Source of the DNA: Rothia mucilaginosa ATCC 25296
GTDB taxonomy: Bacteria; Actinomycetota; Actinomycetes; Actinomycetales; Micrococcaceae
NCBI RefSeq assembly: GCF_000175615.1
Contig: NZ_ACVO01000025.1
Location: 62,010-126,009 of the forward strand
Length of the DNA: 64,000 nt
Reading direction: 5' to 3'
The position numbers were made by a program, and so were the translations under genes. Below the pieces are notes generated by a model. That model was not told the origin of the DNA. It ran no database searches and saw only the letters and a program-made list of their open reading frames with translations. This document shows, in pieces, positions 52,068 through 60,884 of the stretch (its first letter is position 1; every line of letters begins with the position of its first letter).

Positions 52068-52319
52068 TTAGTCCTCCAGAACCGAAACGTTCACAACGTC
52101 TTCGATGACGGGGTTCGAGAGCAACTCTTCAGCAGCCTTGCGGGCAGCCGCGAGGTGCTCCTCGGTTGCCTCACCCTCGACGGTCAGCTCGAAGCGCTTA
52201 CCCTGGCGAACATCAACGAAGGAATCAACGCCGATACGGGGCAGCTCGTGAGAAATAGCCTTACCCTGCGGGTCAAGAATTTCGGGCTTGAGCATAACAT
52301 CAACAACAATACGGGCCAT
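52068..52319 (-). CDS. purS: Phosphoribosylformylglycinamidine synthase subunit PurS
   Basis: 83 aa from the ATG at 52319, which has AAGGAG eight bases upstream; the longer frame to 52409 is spurious. [21 protein letters not shown] and [13 protein letters not shown] are the family pattern. PurS bridges PurL and PurQ and channels ammonia. First gene of the purSQL operon. Confidence 0.95.
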   Translation of the reverse strand: MARIVVDVMLKPEILDPQGKAISHELPRIGVDSFVDVRQGKRFELTVEGEATEEHLAAARKAAEELLSNPVIEDVVNVSVLED

Positions 52320-52522
52320 GTGTGGGCACTCCTTGGGTGCGTGGGTTCTGTATGAGCCGTATCTCATTCTACCCCAGTACAGCGGAAAGTGAGATGACGA
52401 GACCACCAATTACCAAATAGAGAGCCCCAAGTCACCCTTTTCTCGCGCACTGGGCACCAAACCCACAGGCCACAGCGCCAAAAACGCAACCAGCCCGCGC
52501 CACCAACCAGCTACTCACCGCC

Positions 52523-52573
52523 CAGCCTACTCACTACTCAGCCTACTCACTACTCAGCCTACTCACTGCTCAG
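52523..52573. repeat. Three tandem copies of a 16-bp repeat
   Basis: The unit CAGCCTACTCACTACT occurs at 52523-52538 and 52539-52554, with a third copy (one change, CTGCT) at 52555-52570. The third copy covers the stop codon and last codons of the 52559-53512 gene. Confidence 0.85.
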
Positions 52574-53512
52574 TGGCGGCAGGTAGCGCTCGCACACCTG
52601 CAGCAGGCGCTCACGCAGCTCAATCGAACGCTCCGACAGCTCACGCTGAATCCGCACGTACTCGGCCTTACCCTCGGTCGTCTCCACCGGAATCGGCTCG
52701 TATCCCCAGCTGCGAATATCGTAGGGGGCGGCGCGCATATCCAGTTCGCGCGCATCCCACGCCAGGTCGAAACAATCCATGACCAGGGCCGAATCAACCA
52801 GCGGCAGCAGCTTATACGCCCACTTGTACACGTCCATATTCGCGTGCAGGCAGGCGGGCTGCTCCAGAAAACGCTGGGATTCGCGGGTCGGCTGCAGCTC
52901 GTTCATCGGTGCCGCCTGCGGCATGAAGAAACGGAACGCATCAAAATGCGAGCAGCGGATGCGGTGCTCCTCCACCACACGGTCCGTACCCTCCGCACCC
53001 AGGCGCAGTTCCAGGTAGTCGTGGCGGATATTGTTCTCCACCGACTTGTACGCCATCGCCCACTCGTGCATGCCGAAGCAACCGAACTGCCCCTTCTTCG
53101 CGGCGGTGTTGCGCAGGATTTCGTGGGTGAAGGCGAGGGCGGTAGCACGGCGCTCCACAAAACCGGTGACGTCCACCGTGACGGCGGAGGCGGCATCCGC
53201 CTGGGCGCGCGCCACCTCGGGGGTGCAGCCAGCGTCAAGGAGCTCCTGCTCGGTTGCAGACCGGTAGAAACGCCAGGAGGCGCGCTCGGGCGCATCCAGC
53301 AGAATGATGCCGGCGCCGGGGTGCCAGCGCTTGAACTGGCCGGGTTTGAGCGTGTAGTAGGTGAAGAGGAAGTCTTCCACGGGGTGCACTTCGTGGCGGG
53401 CGCGACGCTGCGCAAACGGGTCGGCGTAGCGGCCGGCACGCGCCTCATGCGCCGCCTCTACGGCACGCCATTGACGGGCATCCATCACCTGGGAAAAAAC
53501 AACACTACTCAT
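52559..53512 (-). CDS. Conserved actinobacterial protein of unknown function
   Basis: 317 aa, soluble, no signal peptide. The N-terminal half holds WRAVEAAHEARAGRYADPF, then HPVEDFLFTYYTLKPGQFKRWHPGAG, a Trp/His/Tyr-rich block that looks like a conserved core. Further on are GQFGCFGMHEWAMAY, IRCSHFDAFRFF and PACLHANMDVYKWAYKLLPLVDSALVMDCFDLA. I recall close relatives annotated as 3-methyladenine DNA glycosylase in actinobacteria, but I see no motif to support that activity and do not assign it. Many His, Cys and Trp residues suggest a metal or cofactor site. It sits between purS and the PIN module, same strand, with a tandem repeat at its stop. Confidence 0.75.
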   Translation of the reverse strand: MSSVVFSQVMDARQWRAVEAAHEARAGRYADPFAQRRARHEVHPVEDFLFTYYTLKPGQFKRWHPGAGIILLDAPERASWRFYRSATEQELLDAGCTPEVARAQADAASAVTVDVTGFVERRATALAFTHEILRNTAAKKGQFGCFGMHEWAMAYKSVENNIRHDYLELRLGAEGTDRVVEEHRIRCSHFDAFRFFMPQAAPMNELQPTRESQRFLEQPACLHANMDVYKWAYKLLPLVDSALVMDCFDLAWDARELDMRAAPYDIRSWGYEPIPVETTEGKAEYVRIQRELSERSIELRERLLQVCERYLPPLSSE

Positions 53513-53564
53513 GCTTCTAGCCTAAACGATGCCGCGACAAGGTAGGGGACGTAGCAATGTCTAT

Positions 53565-54209
53565 CTATTTATTAGAAGACCGGGCTTTAAACTCACGTTC
53601 AAAATCGACAAACTGTGGGCTATTAATCACCACTGTCCGAAGATATCGGGCAAATTGACCCGCCCCTGCTCGTTCAAGTGCGCGAGGAATATCAATCTCC
53701 GTGAACCCCTTAGAGCGAGCGTAGGATTCCTGGAAAAGATAGACCTCCGCAAATAAGGAGGGATGAGCGTATTCGGTGAGCTGCATCAGAAAATCATCCG
53801 CGCTGAGCGTCTCATAATTTTGAATATTCTGAGCTTCTTCCGTGGAAGCATAATCGAGCAGTTTGCGGTCATCAGTGACTAATGCGTGCATGGCGCCATG
53901 TTGGGCAGCGGCATGTACGTGAAGATCATCCGTATCGGGGAAGGAAACAGGAGCTTCGACAGGAAACCCGGAGATGCACGAGATGCAGGACCTGATGATT
54001 TGTTGCTTCCAGTTTTCAAGGACAACATCGCTTATCGATGGATTGGCTCGACGAACATGGTAGCCGAACTCATCCATAATTCCACTGGAGACGTGAGGCG
54101 TAAAGAACTCGTATTCACTCTTCACCGCCAACAATAAAATCCAATCCCGAAGAGTTTTGGACATCAGAATATTTGTATCCAGCAGAACAGAATATTTGGA
54201 GGCTACCAT
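53565..54209 (-). CDS. PIN-domain protein, putative toxin ribonuclease
   Basis: 214 aa. The N-terminal PIN fold has the expected acidic residues: D11 in SVLLDTN, an Asp/Glu pair in SGIMDEFG, PDTDDLHVHAAA and LVTDDRKLLDYA. PIN proteins of this type are Mg-dependent RNases. The C-terminal third (FQESYARSKGFTEIDIPRALE... FARYL) is extra to a minimal VapC (about 130 aa) and resembles the PIN_3-type, longer toxins. It overlaps the end of the upstream HTH gene by 7 bp, the usual antitoxin-first arrangement. Toxicity is inferred from context. Confidence 0.82.
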   Translation of the reverse strand: MVASKYSVLLDTNILMSKTLRDWILLLAVKSEYEFFTPHVSSGIMDEFGYHVRRANPSISDVVLENWKQQIIRSCISCISGFPVEAPVSFPDTDDLHVHAAAQHGAMHALVTDDRKLLDYASTEEAQNIQNYETLSADDFLMQLTEYAHPSLFAEVYLFQESYARSKGFTEIDIPRALERAGAGQFARYLRTVVINSPQFVDFEREFKARSSNK

Positions 54210-54673
54210 GCGGGCCCTCCGAGGGCATCAACAAGACCGCGTTCATCCTCGAGTTCCCAGAGCTCTTTGAGAGCTTGCTCCTTCTGAGCAACGGTCTTCT
54301 TGAGAAGTCCCTTACGGAAAGCATCAGCATCCTCGGTGCGGATACGGAAGTGGCTACCCACCTTATGCGCCGGGAGGTCACCAGAGCGAATAGCCTTCAT
54401 GAGTGTCGGGCGTGAAATACCGATACGCTGCGCCGCAACGGTCGTCGTCAAATCTTGGGGGACAGGCTGAACATCAATACTCTGCCCGTTAGCCAAGGCA
54501 TGCAGGACGTGCTGAATGACCTGGTTGAGGGCATCGCCAAGCTGCTGGCTTTCTCGACCCGAAACGGTCAGCTCAATGGTGGTTTCTTCAGAATTCTTGA
54601 GAATCTCCCGCGCCTCTGCGCGAGCCTGACTGAGGGTATCTTCCTCCAGGGGGTTGGTTAGGGTGGTGGTCAT
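54203..54673 (-). CDS. Excisionase-type HTH protein, putative antitoxin
   Basis: 156 aa from the ATG at 54673, which follows AAGGAG with ideal spacing; a start at 54760 would add 29 residues without a Shine-Dalgarno. An N-terminal region (TIELTVSGRESQQLGDALNQ) of about 75 residues precedes a MerR/excisionase helix-turn-helix at about 80-125 (DLTTTVAAQRIGISRPTLMKA... LPAHKVGSHFRIRTEDADAF). The tail is charged and helical (KTVAQKEQALKELWELEDERG), a plausible toxin-binding segment. Overlap with the PIN gene and a palindrome upstream fit an autoregulated type II toxin-antitoxin operon. Confidence 0.8.
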   Translation of the reverse strand: MTTTLTNPLEEDTLSQARAEAREILKNSEETTIELTVSGRESQQLGDALNQVIQHVLHALANGQSIDVQPVPQDLTTTVAAQRIGISRPTLMKAIRSGDLPAHKVGSHFRIRTEDADAFRKGLLKKTVAQKEQALKELWELEDERGLVDALGGPAW

Positions 54674-54788
54674 TATCTTCTCCTTGGTGCTGTTGCCGGC
54701 AGAGTCAACGTCCGAAGATGCCACGTCGGTGGGGTGCATATCATTCGGTTGGAGGCTCATTGTGGTTGATACAACCCTACCCCTATCT

Positions 54789-54820
54789 GAAATAACTGTA
54801 AAGCGTTTCAGTTATTTCAC
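54789..54820 (-). promoter_or_regulatory. Palindromic operator before the toxin-antitoxin genes
   Basis: TGAAATAACTG (54789-54799) and CAGTTATTTCA (54810-54820) are perfect 11-bp inverted arms around a 10-nt centre. It lies about 116 bp before the preferred antitoxin start, where an autorepressed promoter is expected. Confidence 0.65.
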
Positions 54821-54836
54821 CTATACACAGACAAAA

Positions 54837-54876
54837 GGGAGGGGCGGCGCCGGATCAAACCAGCACCGCCCCTCCC
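54837..54876 (-). terminator. Terminator of lysC
   Basis: GGGAGGGGCGG and CCGCCCCTCCC form an 11-bp stem with extra GC pairs inside; on the minus strand TTTTGTC follows. The left-arm coordinate is accurate to one base. Confidence 0.8.
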
Positions 54877-54906
54877 GAAGCGTACAGCTCACAAACGAGC
54901 TAAACC

Positions 54907-56202
54907 CTAGCGGCCAGTACCACCGTAAACAGTAGCCTCGCCCTCAGCGTCCAGACCGAACGCAGTGTGCACCGCGCGAACAGCCTCATCCAGCTTGCTC
55001 AGCTCAGTAATCACCGAAATACGGATCTCAGAAGTCGAAATCATGTCAATGTTCACGCCAGCGTTAGACAGCGCCTCAAAGAAAGTGAACGAAACACCCG
55101 TGTTAGTCTTCATGCCCGCGCCAACCAGCGACAGCTTACCAACCGACTCGTTGTAAATAACCTCCTGGAAACCCAACTCAGCCTGCGCAGCCTTCAGCGC
55201 CTTCAGCGCAGCATCGCCCTGAGCCTGATCCAGAGTGAAGGAAATATCGGTCACGCCGGGGCGGTCGGTGGGAACGTTCTGAACGATCATGTCCAGGTTC
55301 ACCTTCGCCTCGTTAATCAGGCCGAACACCTTAGCGGCCGAACCGGGAACGTCCGGAACGCCAACAACGGTAATCTTTGCGCGGGTGCGATCGTGCGCGA
55401 CACCGGAAATCAGGGGCTGCTCCAAGGGAATCTCCTTCAGATGAATGGGGGTCAGTTCCGCGGACTCCTCCGGAACCACGATAGTGCCTTCAAGGTCCGA
55501 GAACGAAGAACGCACGTGAAGCTTCAAGTTAAAACGACGAGCATACTCGACGCTACGCAGGTGCAGAATCTTTGCACCGTTCGCCGCCATCTCCAGCATT
55601 TCCTCGCTGGTGATGGTATCCAGCTTGTGCGCGGTCGGCACGATGCGCGGGTCGGCGGTGAACACGCCGTCCACGTCCGAGTAAATCTCGCACACATCGG
55701 CGTTCAGCGCGGCGGCCAGCGCAACGGCGGTCGTATCGGAACCGCCGCGGCCCAGGGTCGTAATGTCGCCACTTTGACGGTTCATGCCCTGGAAACCGGC
55801 CACAATCGCGATATTTCCGGCCTCGACGGACTCACGGATGCGATCGGGGCGAACCTCCACGAGGCGCGCCGAACCGTGCACGCCGTCGGTAATCATGCCA
55901 GCCTGCGAACCGGTGAAGGACTGCGCCTTAGCGCCCAGGTCGTTAATGGCCATCGACAGGACGGCGGTCGAAATGCGTTCACCGGCGGTCAGCAGCATGT
56001 CCAGCTCACGCGAGGGAACGACATTGCTGGTGACCTCTGCGGCAAGGTCGAGCAACTCATCGGTGGTGTCGCCCATAGCGGACACCACGACGACCACATC
56101 GTTACCTGCCTTCTGAGTGTCCACGACGCGGCGGGCTACGCGCTTGACGCCCTCCGCATCAGCTACGGAGGAACCGCCGAACTTTTGGACGATCAGGCTC
56201 AT
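54907..56202 (-). CDS. lysC: Aspartate kinase
   Basis: 431 aa. First step of the aspartate pathway to lysine, threonine and methionine. The N-terminal kinase domain starts [20 protein letters not shown], then [33 protein letters not shown] and [16 protein letters not shown]. Two C-terminal ACT domains (about 270-420) include [20 protein letters not shown] and [28 protein letters not shown], the feedback-binding half. Actinobacterial lysC often has an internal start making a separate beta subunit; whether it is used here cannot be seen. Unlike in many actinobacteria, asd does not follow; the toxin-antitoxin pair does. Confidence 0.96.
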   Translation of the reverse strand: MSLIVQKFGGSSVADAEGVKRVARRVVDTQKAGNDVVVVVSAMGDTTDELLDLAAEVTSNVVPSRELDMLLTAGERISTAVLSMAINDLGAKAQSFTGSQAGMITDGVHGSARLVEVRPDRIRESVEAGNIAIVAGFQGMNRQSGDITTLGRGGSDTTAVALAAALNADVCEIYSDVDGVFTADPRIVPTAHKLDTITSEEMLEMAANGAKILHLRSVEYARRFNLKLHVRSSFSDLEGTIVVPEESAELTPIHLKEIPLEQPLISGVAHDRTRAKITVVGVPDVPGSAAKVFGLINEAKVNLDMIVQNVPTDRPGVTDISFTLDQAQGDAALKALKAAQAELGFQEVIYNESVGKLSLVGAGMKTNTGVSFTFFEALSNAGVNIDMISTSEIRISVITELSKLDEAVRAVHTAFGLDAEGEATVYGGTGR

Positions 56203-56403
56203 AGAATTCTCCAGGTCAGTTACTTGTGTGCCACCGGCAGACGCCGGCTCCTCATTTATAGTAGACGGCGTTCAGTGCAAGTGGCGAACTGTGCACCCGT
56301 ATGTATTGCCCCGTGAAATATTACGTAGTGTTACACGGTGGCGATGCAGGGTATGGAGGCGAAGGCGCGGAGGCGGGCACAGCAAGCCTGAGAGGGCTAG
56401 TTT

Positions 56404-57546
56404 TTAGGTCCACGGGTTCACGTACGTGACGCCCGGCAGTGGCGGAACATCCGGCTTCGGGGTGCGCAACGGGGCGTTCTGAATCGAGCGAATCTTCTCC
56501 TCATAGTCCGGGGTGCGGAACACTTCCGGTGCATCTTCCGCCTGCTCGGCTACGGGTGCCTCAGTGGGTTCGGAGGCGGCGCTCGCAGGAGCCTCCTCGG
56601 CGGAATCTTCGCCCAGGTCAGGGGCGGATTCTGCTTCTGTGGCTTCAGTCGTAGAGCCCGCACCAGAACCAGCGGGGGAGTCCTCATCGCCTGATTTCTC
56701 AGCCTCCTGCAGAACCCGCTCGATCAGCTGCTCATCCACCGTGCCCTGCACACCCTCAGCGGCGGGCACCGCCGGGGCGGAAACGGCAGAATCCTCAGAA
56801 TCCAGGTCATCAAACATGCTCGAATTCCAGCGGCGACGACTCTGCTTCGCCTCCTGAGCCTGAACCTGAGCCGCCTGCTCACGCTCCTGCTCCTCCTCAC
56901 GGTTCACGCGCTCAAAATCCTCGGCGGCAGTATGCGCCGCCGCGGTGCCCTCGCTAATGACGCGGCGGCCCTCCAACGCGCGGCCCAGGGTAATCTCGTC
57001 CGCGTACTCTAGATCGCCACCGACCGGAAGACCCGAGGCCAGACGCGACAGACGCACACCCAGCGGCACGAGCATGCGCGAGAGGTAGGTTGCGGTCGCC
57101 TCGCCCTCAAGGTTCGGGTCCATCGCCAGAATAATCTCCTGGATACGTTCATCCGCCAGGCGGGACACCAACTCACGAATACGTAGCTGCTCCGGGCCCA
57201 CACCGGCCAGCGGGTTAATGGCGCCGCCGAGTACGTGGTAGCGGCCGGTAAAGGAACGGGTGCGTTCAATCGCCACCACGTCCTTCGACTCCTCGACCAC
57301 GCACAGCACGGACGGGTCGCGGCGCTCATCACGGCAGATCGTGCACAGCTTCGTCTCGGAGACGTTACCGCACTCCTCGCAGAAGCTGACGCTGGTCTTC
57401 ACCGTGGAAATGGCGTTGGCTAGGCGCGCCATATCGGCAGCATCCGCATTCAGAATGTGAAAAGCGATGCGCTGAGCCGACTTGGGGCCCACACCCGGCA
57501 GGCGGCCGAGCTCGTCAATGAGGTTTTGAACTGCTCCCTCGTACAT
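56404..57546 (-). CDS. recR: Recombination protein RecR with long acidic C-terminal extension
   Basis: 380 aa from the ATG at 57546 (AAGGAG upstream). Residues 1-200 are ordinary Rec[33 protein letters not shown] (HhH), a zinc finger [16 protein letters not shown], and a Toprim domain with [12 protein letters not shown] and [18 protein letters not shown]. It loads RecA with RecO/RecF. RecR usually ends near 200. Here a further 180 residues follow: a Glu/Gln/Arg-rich helix ([19 protein letters not shown]), a long Asp/Glu/Ala/Ser acidic tract, and a terminal Pro-rich motif ([22 protein letters not shown]). The tail is probably disordered and may bind a partner such as SSB-like or basic surfaces. 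It lies downstream of dnaX. Confidence 0.95.
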   Translation of the reverse strand: MYEGAVQNLIDELGRLPGVGPKSAQRIAFHILNADAADMARLANAISTVKTSVSFCEECGNVSETKLCTICRDERRDPSVLCVVEESKDVVAIERTRSFTGRYHVLGGAINPLAGVGPEQLRIRELVSRLADERIQEIILAMDPNLEGEATATYLSRMLVPLGVRLSRLASGLPVGGDLEYADEITLGRALEGRRVISEGTAAAHTAAEDFERVNREEEQEREQAAQVQAQEAKQSRRRWNSSMFDDLDSEDSAVSAPAVPAAEGVQGTVDEQLIERVLQEAEKSGDEDSPAGSGAGSTTEATEAESAPDLGEDSAEEAPASAASEPTEAPVAEQAEDAPEVFRTPDYEEKIRSIQNAPLRTPKPDVPPLPGVTYVNPWT

Positions 57547-57677
57547 GGCTTCTCCTTCAGATGAGGTGTGTTGTGCTGGTGCGTTGGTGCGCTGTTCTTG
57601 GGCGACGTTATGAGTATGCACCCAACCCCTGACAGTTTAGGGGCGTTTCGCGTAGCGAGTATGCGGCTGGAATGAGT

Positions 57678-57706
57678 GCGCCCGCCATCGGTGCGATGGC
57701 GGGCGC
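57678..57706 (-). other. Hairpin between dnaX and recR
   Basis: GCGCCCGCCATCG (57678-57690) and its perfect complement (57694-57706) around GTG. There is no T-run, so it may be a partial terminator or an mRNA stability element. Confidence 0.55.
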
Positions 57707-57724
57707 GGCACCTACAACCCTGGA

Positions 57725-60598
57725 TTAGGGCTGGTGCAGGGGGCGTTCGTCGATGACGGTGCCACCAATAATTTTTTCGATAGCGCGCAGACCGATGAAG
57801 GTGCTGTTTTCGACCTTCTCGTCATCCTCAGAGACGTAGTCCTCATCGGACGCGGCGCGTGCCGGGTGAGCCGGTGCCGCCGGTGCGCTAGGAATCGGCG
57901 CGCTAGGAATCGGTGTGGCAGGTGCGTTAGAAGTCTGCGCTGCGGGCTTCTCATCACTTGCCGGAGCAGTATCAGCCGCAGCCGCCTGCGGTGCCTCTGC
58001 CAACGGACCAGCCGGGGCGAGGGGACCAGCAGGCGCAATCGGAGCGGCGAGCGGACCAGCAGGCTCAACCGGAGTAGCAAGTGGGCCTGCCGGTGCTACA
58101 GGCTGAGCAGGCATTGCGGGCGCAACAGGCATTGCGGGCGCGGTGGGTGCCTCAACCGGTTCAGCGTAGGCAGGCTCATCCTCAAAAGGGGGCTCCTCCT
58201 CATACGGAGGTTCCTCTGCGTGAGGAGGCTCCTGCGAGAACGGGGGCTCCTGCGCATACTGGGGGTCCTGTGCTTGCTGGGATTCAGTAGCGCTCTCCTG
58301 CTGCGGAACTCCGCTACCGGATGCGGCAAAGGAATCACGCTCACCAAAACCGCCCGCCGGAGCAACCGGAACCTGCTGACCTGCCGGAACCTGCGGAGCA
58401 ACCGGGGGTTCAGGCGCAAGCGGACCAGCCGGTGCCTGTGGCGCAGCCGGTACAGCCGGGGCAGCCTGCTGAGGTGCCTCCTCGGGGGCGCTCTGTGGAA
58501 TCGGGGCAACCTCCCACGCGCCCAGGGGCGCATCCACGCTCGTGGACTCGGGGGTGTTTGCACCGGTCAGCGGCTGACCGTGGCGACGCCACGCATCCTC
58601 ACCGCCGCGCGGACCATCAGCCAGAGGCGCCGGCTGAGCGGGCTGCTGAGGCACCTGCGGGGCAACAGCCGCCGGAACTGCAGGCTGAGCTGCGGGAGCA
58701 CTGGGCGCTGCAGGCTGAGCTGCAGGTTTGACCTGTTCGCCGGGCTTCGCCACCTGAGCGTGAATGGTCACCTGACGGCGCAGGAACTCGCTCACGCGGG
58801 CGGTCAGCTCGGGCACAAAGCCCTTGACCGCGCGCAAAGTCGCAATGTCGCCGCTCACGTACAGGGTTGCGCCGTCCATGCGGGCGGGGCGAACCTTCAT
58901 CAGCTGCTCCGCTGCACCGGGAACGCTCATTCGGTTAAGAATGGCGCGCCAATTACCCTGAACCGCCGCCAGAGGATCGTTCGGGTCAAGCTTCAGAGGC
59001 GCGGAGGGGGTGCCCGTCGCAGCGGCATCAGCTACAGCAGAAGCCGGGGCATTCGGCGCCTCCGGAGCAAGAGGTACCGCCGGGGTATTACCCGCTAGGG
59101 GAGCACCAGCCGCAGGTGCAGGTGCCTGAGTTGCAGGGGCCTGCGCAGTCGGTGCCAGATGTGCAGCACTAAGGGGCGCACCCGCCAGCGGGGGAGCACC
59201 CGCGCTGGCATGCTGAGAACTGCCCTGCTGAGGGGCTGCCTGCTGCGCGGGCTTAGCTGCCTCCTGAACCGGGGCGCTAGGAGTCTGTGTATTAGGCGCC
59301 TGGGTCTTAGGTGCCTGGGTCTTAGGCATCAGACCAGCCGCCGCCATACCCGCCGCACGAGCAGCAGACATGCCACCCTGCGCCGGAACCGAACCAGCAG
59401 GAGCCGAACCAGCAGCACTAGAAGCCACGCGACGCTCCAAAACCTGCAGGCGAGAAGCCAACGCCGCAACCTCAGCGCCACCGGCAGAACCCTCCACCGC
59501 AGGCAGAAGCAGACGAGCACACAGCAACTCCAGCTGAAGCTGCGGATTCGCCGTACCCGTCATACCATTCAGAGTCTCATTCGCCGTACCCGCAGCAACC
59601 GTCAGCTCACGCTCACCCAAAGCCTGAGCCTGCTGAGCCAAACGCTCCAACTGATCCTGCGGAACACCCTGCAAAATCTGGCTGGCAGCCTGCGGAACAG
59701 CCTTCACCACAATCAAATCACGCAGACGCTCCAGCAGATCCTCCACAAAACGGCGAGGATCCTGACCGGTCGCCACCACACGAGACACCGCACCAAAGAG
59801 AGTCGGCGCATCCTTCGCACCCAACGCCTCAATGACCTCATCCAGAAGCTGCGCGTGGGTATAACCCAGCAGCGCCACCGCACGGTCATACTCAATACCG
59901 TTCTGCGACGACGCACCAGCCATCAGCTGATCAAGAATCGACAGCGAATCACGCACCGAACCGCCGCCAGCACGAATCACCAGCTGCAGCACGCCAGGCT
60001 CAACGGCCACCTGCTCCTGATCGCACAGACCCTGCAGGAACGGCAGAAGAACCTCCGGCGGAACCAAACGGAACGGGTAATGGTGAGTACGCGAACGAAT
60101 CGTACCCAGCACCTTATTCGGCTCAGTTGTCGCGAAGATAAACTTCACGTGCTCCGGCGGTTCCTCCACAATCTTCAGCAGCGCATTGAAACCCTCACGG
60201 GTCACCATATGCGCCTCATCAATAATGAAGATCTTGTAACGGTCACGCACCGGCGCTAAAGTCGCGCGTTCACGCAGGTCACGGGCATGATCCACGCCGC
60301 CGTGGCTCGCCGCATCCATCTCAATCACGTCAAGAGAACCGCCACCATCGCGCGAGAGCTCACGGCACGAATCGCACACACCACACGGAGTAGGAGTCGG
60401 ACCCTGCGCACAGTTCAGGCAACGCGCCAAAATACGCGCCGACGTGGTCTTACCGCAACCACGCGGACCCGAAAACAGGTACGCGTGATTCACACGATTC
60501 TTCTCAAGAGCGACCATAAGAGGTTCGGTCACGTGCTCCTGCCCAATAACCTCAGCAAAGGTCTCGGGGCGATAACGACGATAAAGGGCAGTGCTCAC
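57725..60598 (-). CDS. dnaX: DNA polymerase III subunits gamma/tau
   Basis: 957 aa. Clamp-loader ATPase that also couples polymerases at the replication fork. I take the GTG at 60598, which follows AGAGG and gives the family start VSTALYRRYRPETFAEVIGQEHV; the open frame starts at 60676. Walker A GPRGCGKT, the zinc-binding CLNCAQGPTPTPCGVCDSC, Walker B IFIIDEAHM and the sensor region FIFATTEPNKVLGTIRSRTHHY are intact. Residues about 370-930 form a very long Ala/Pro/Gln-rich, low-complexity tail with a domain-like stretch at about 590-680 (LAAVQGNWRAILNRMSVPG, AEQLMKVRPARMDGATLYV) and two repeated PxEPP/EEPPYEEEPPFE clusters. It is longer than typical tau. Confidence 0.95.
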   Translation of the reverse strand: MSTALYRRYRPETFAEVIGQEHVTEPLMVALEKNRVNHAYLFSGPRGCGKTTSARILARCLNCAQGPTPTPCGVCDSCRELSRDGGGSLDVIEMDAASHGGVDHARDLRERATLAPVRDRYKIFIIDEAHMVTREGFNALLKIVEEPPEHVKFIFATTEPNKVLGTIRSRTHHYPFRLVPPEVLLPFLQGLCDQEQVAVEPGVLQLVIRAGGGSVRDSLSILDQLMAGASSQNGIEYDRAVALLGYTHAQLLDEVIEALGAKDAPTLFGAVSRVVATGQDPRRFVEDLLERLRDLIVVKAVPQAASQILQGVPQDQLERLAQQAQALGERELTVAAGTANETLNGMTGTANPQLQLELLCARLLLPAVEGSAGGAEVAALASRLQVLERRVASSAAGSAPAGSVPAQGGMSAARAAGMAAAGLMPKTQAPKTQAPNTQTPSAPVQEAAKPAQQAAPQQGSSQHASAGAPPLAGAPLSAAHLAPTAQAPATQAPAPAAGAPLAGNTPAVPLAPEAPNAPASAVADAAATGTPSAPLKLDPNDPLAAVQGNWRAILNRMSVPGAAEQLMKVRPARMDGATLYVSGDIATLRAVKGFVPELTARVSEFLRRQVTIHAQVAKPGEQVKPAAQPAAPSAPAAQPAVPAAVAPQVPQQPAQPAPLADGPRGGEDAWRRHGQPLTGANTPESTSVDAPLGAWEVAPIPQSAPEEAPQQAAPAVPAAPQAPAGPLAPEPPVAPQVPAGQQVPVAPAGGFGERDSFAASGSGVPQQESATESQQAQDPQYAQEPPFSQEPPHAEEPPYEEEPPFEDEPAYAEPVEAPTAPAMPVAPAMPAQPVAPAGPLATPVEPAGPLAAPIAPAGPLAPAGPLAEAPQAAAADTAPASDEKPAAQTSNAPATPIPSAPIPSAPAAPAHPARAASDEDYVSEDDEKVENSTFIGLRAIEKIIGGTVIDERPLHQP

Positions 60599-60789
60599 AG
60601 CAACCTCTTCAACTCGGGGTGCGGATAGGACAATCCCTACCATTTTAGACGCTCCACTCTCGGCGCGAGTGGTCAACAGTCACCGGCGAACACGCACACG
60701 TCACGGATTCTCATCGGGCAGTCCGTACGCCCACAGAAATACTGTGCACGCACGGAATTCCCAAGCGCCCAAAAATCCGGTACACTGGT

Positions 60790-60884
60790 TCTTGCCTCTT
60801 ACGTGGCGTTATCTTGGAAAACTCCCCCAGGACCGGAAGGTAGCAAGGGTATTCGAGCTATGACGGGTGCGTAGGAGGTTTTTC
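60790..60884 (+). ncRNA. ffs: Signal recognition particle RNA (4.5S type)
   Basis: The universal SRP domain IV is present: CCCCCAGGACCGGAAGGTAGCAAGGG with the GGAA tetraloop region and AGCA/CAGG internal loop (positions about 60825-60850). Outer strands CCTCTTACG (60795-60803) and CGTAGGAGG (60870-60878) pair over 9 bp, closing the hairpin. TTTTTC follows as a terminator. The RNA targets nascent membrane proteins with Ffh. The exact ends are estimated within a few bases. Confidence 0.92.

Noticed and set aside
52068..52409. Longer PurS start at 52409
   Set aside because: The extra 30 residues do not fit the family, and AAGGAG sits ideally before the ATG at 52319.
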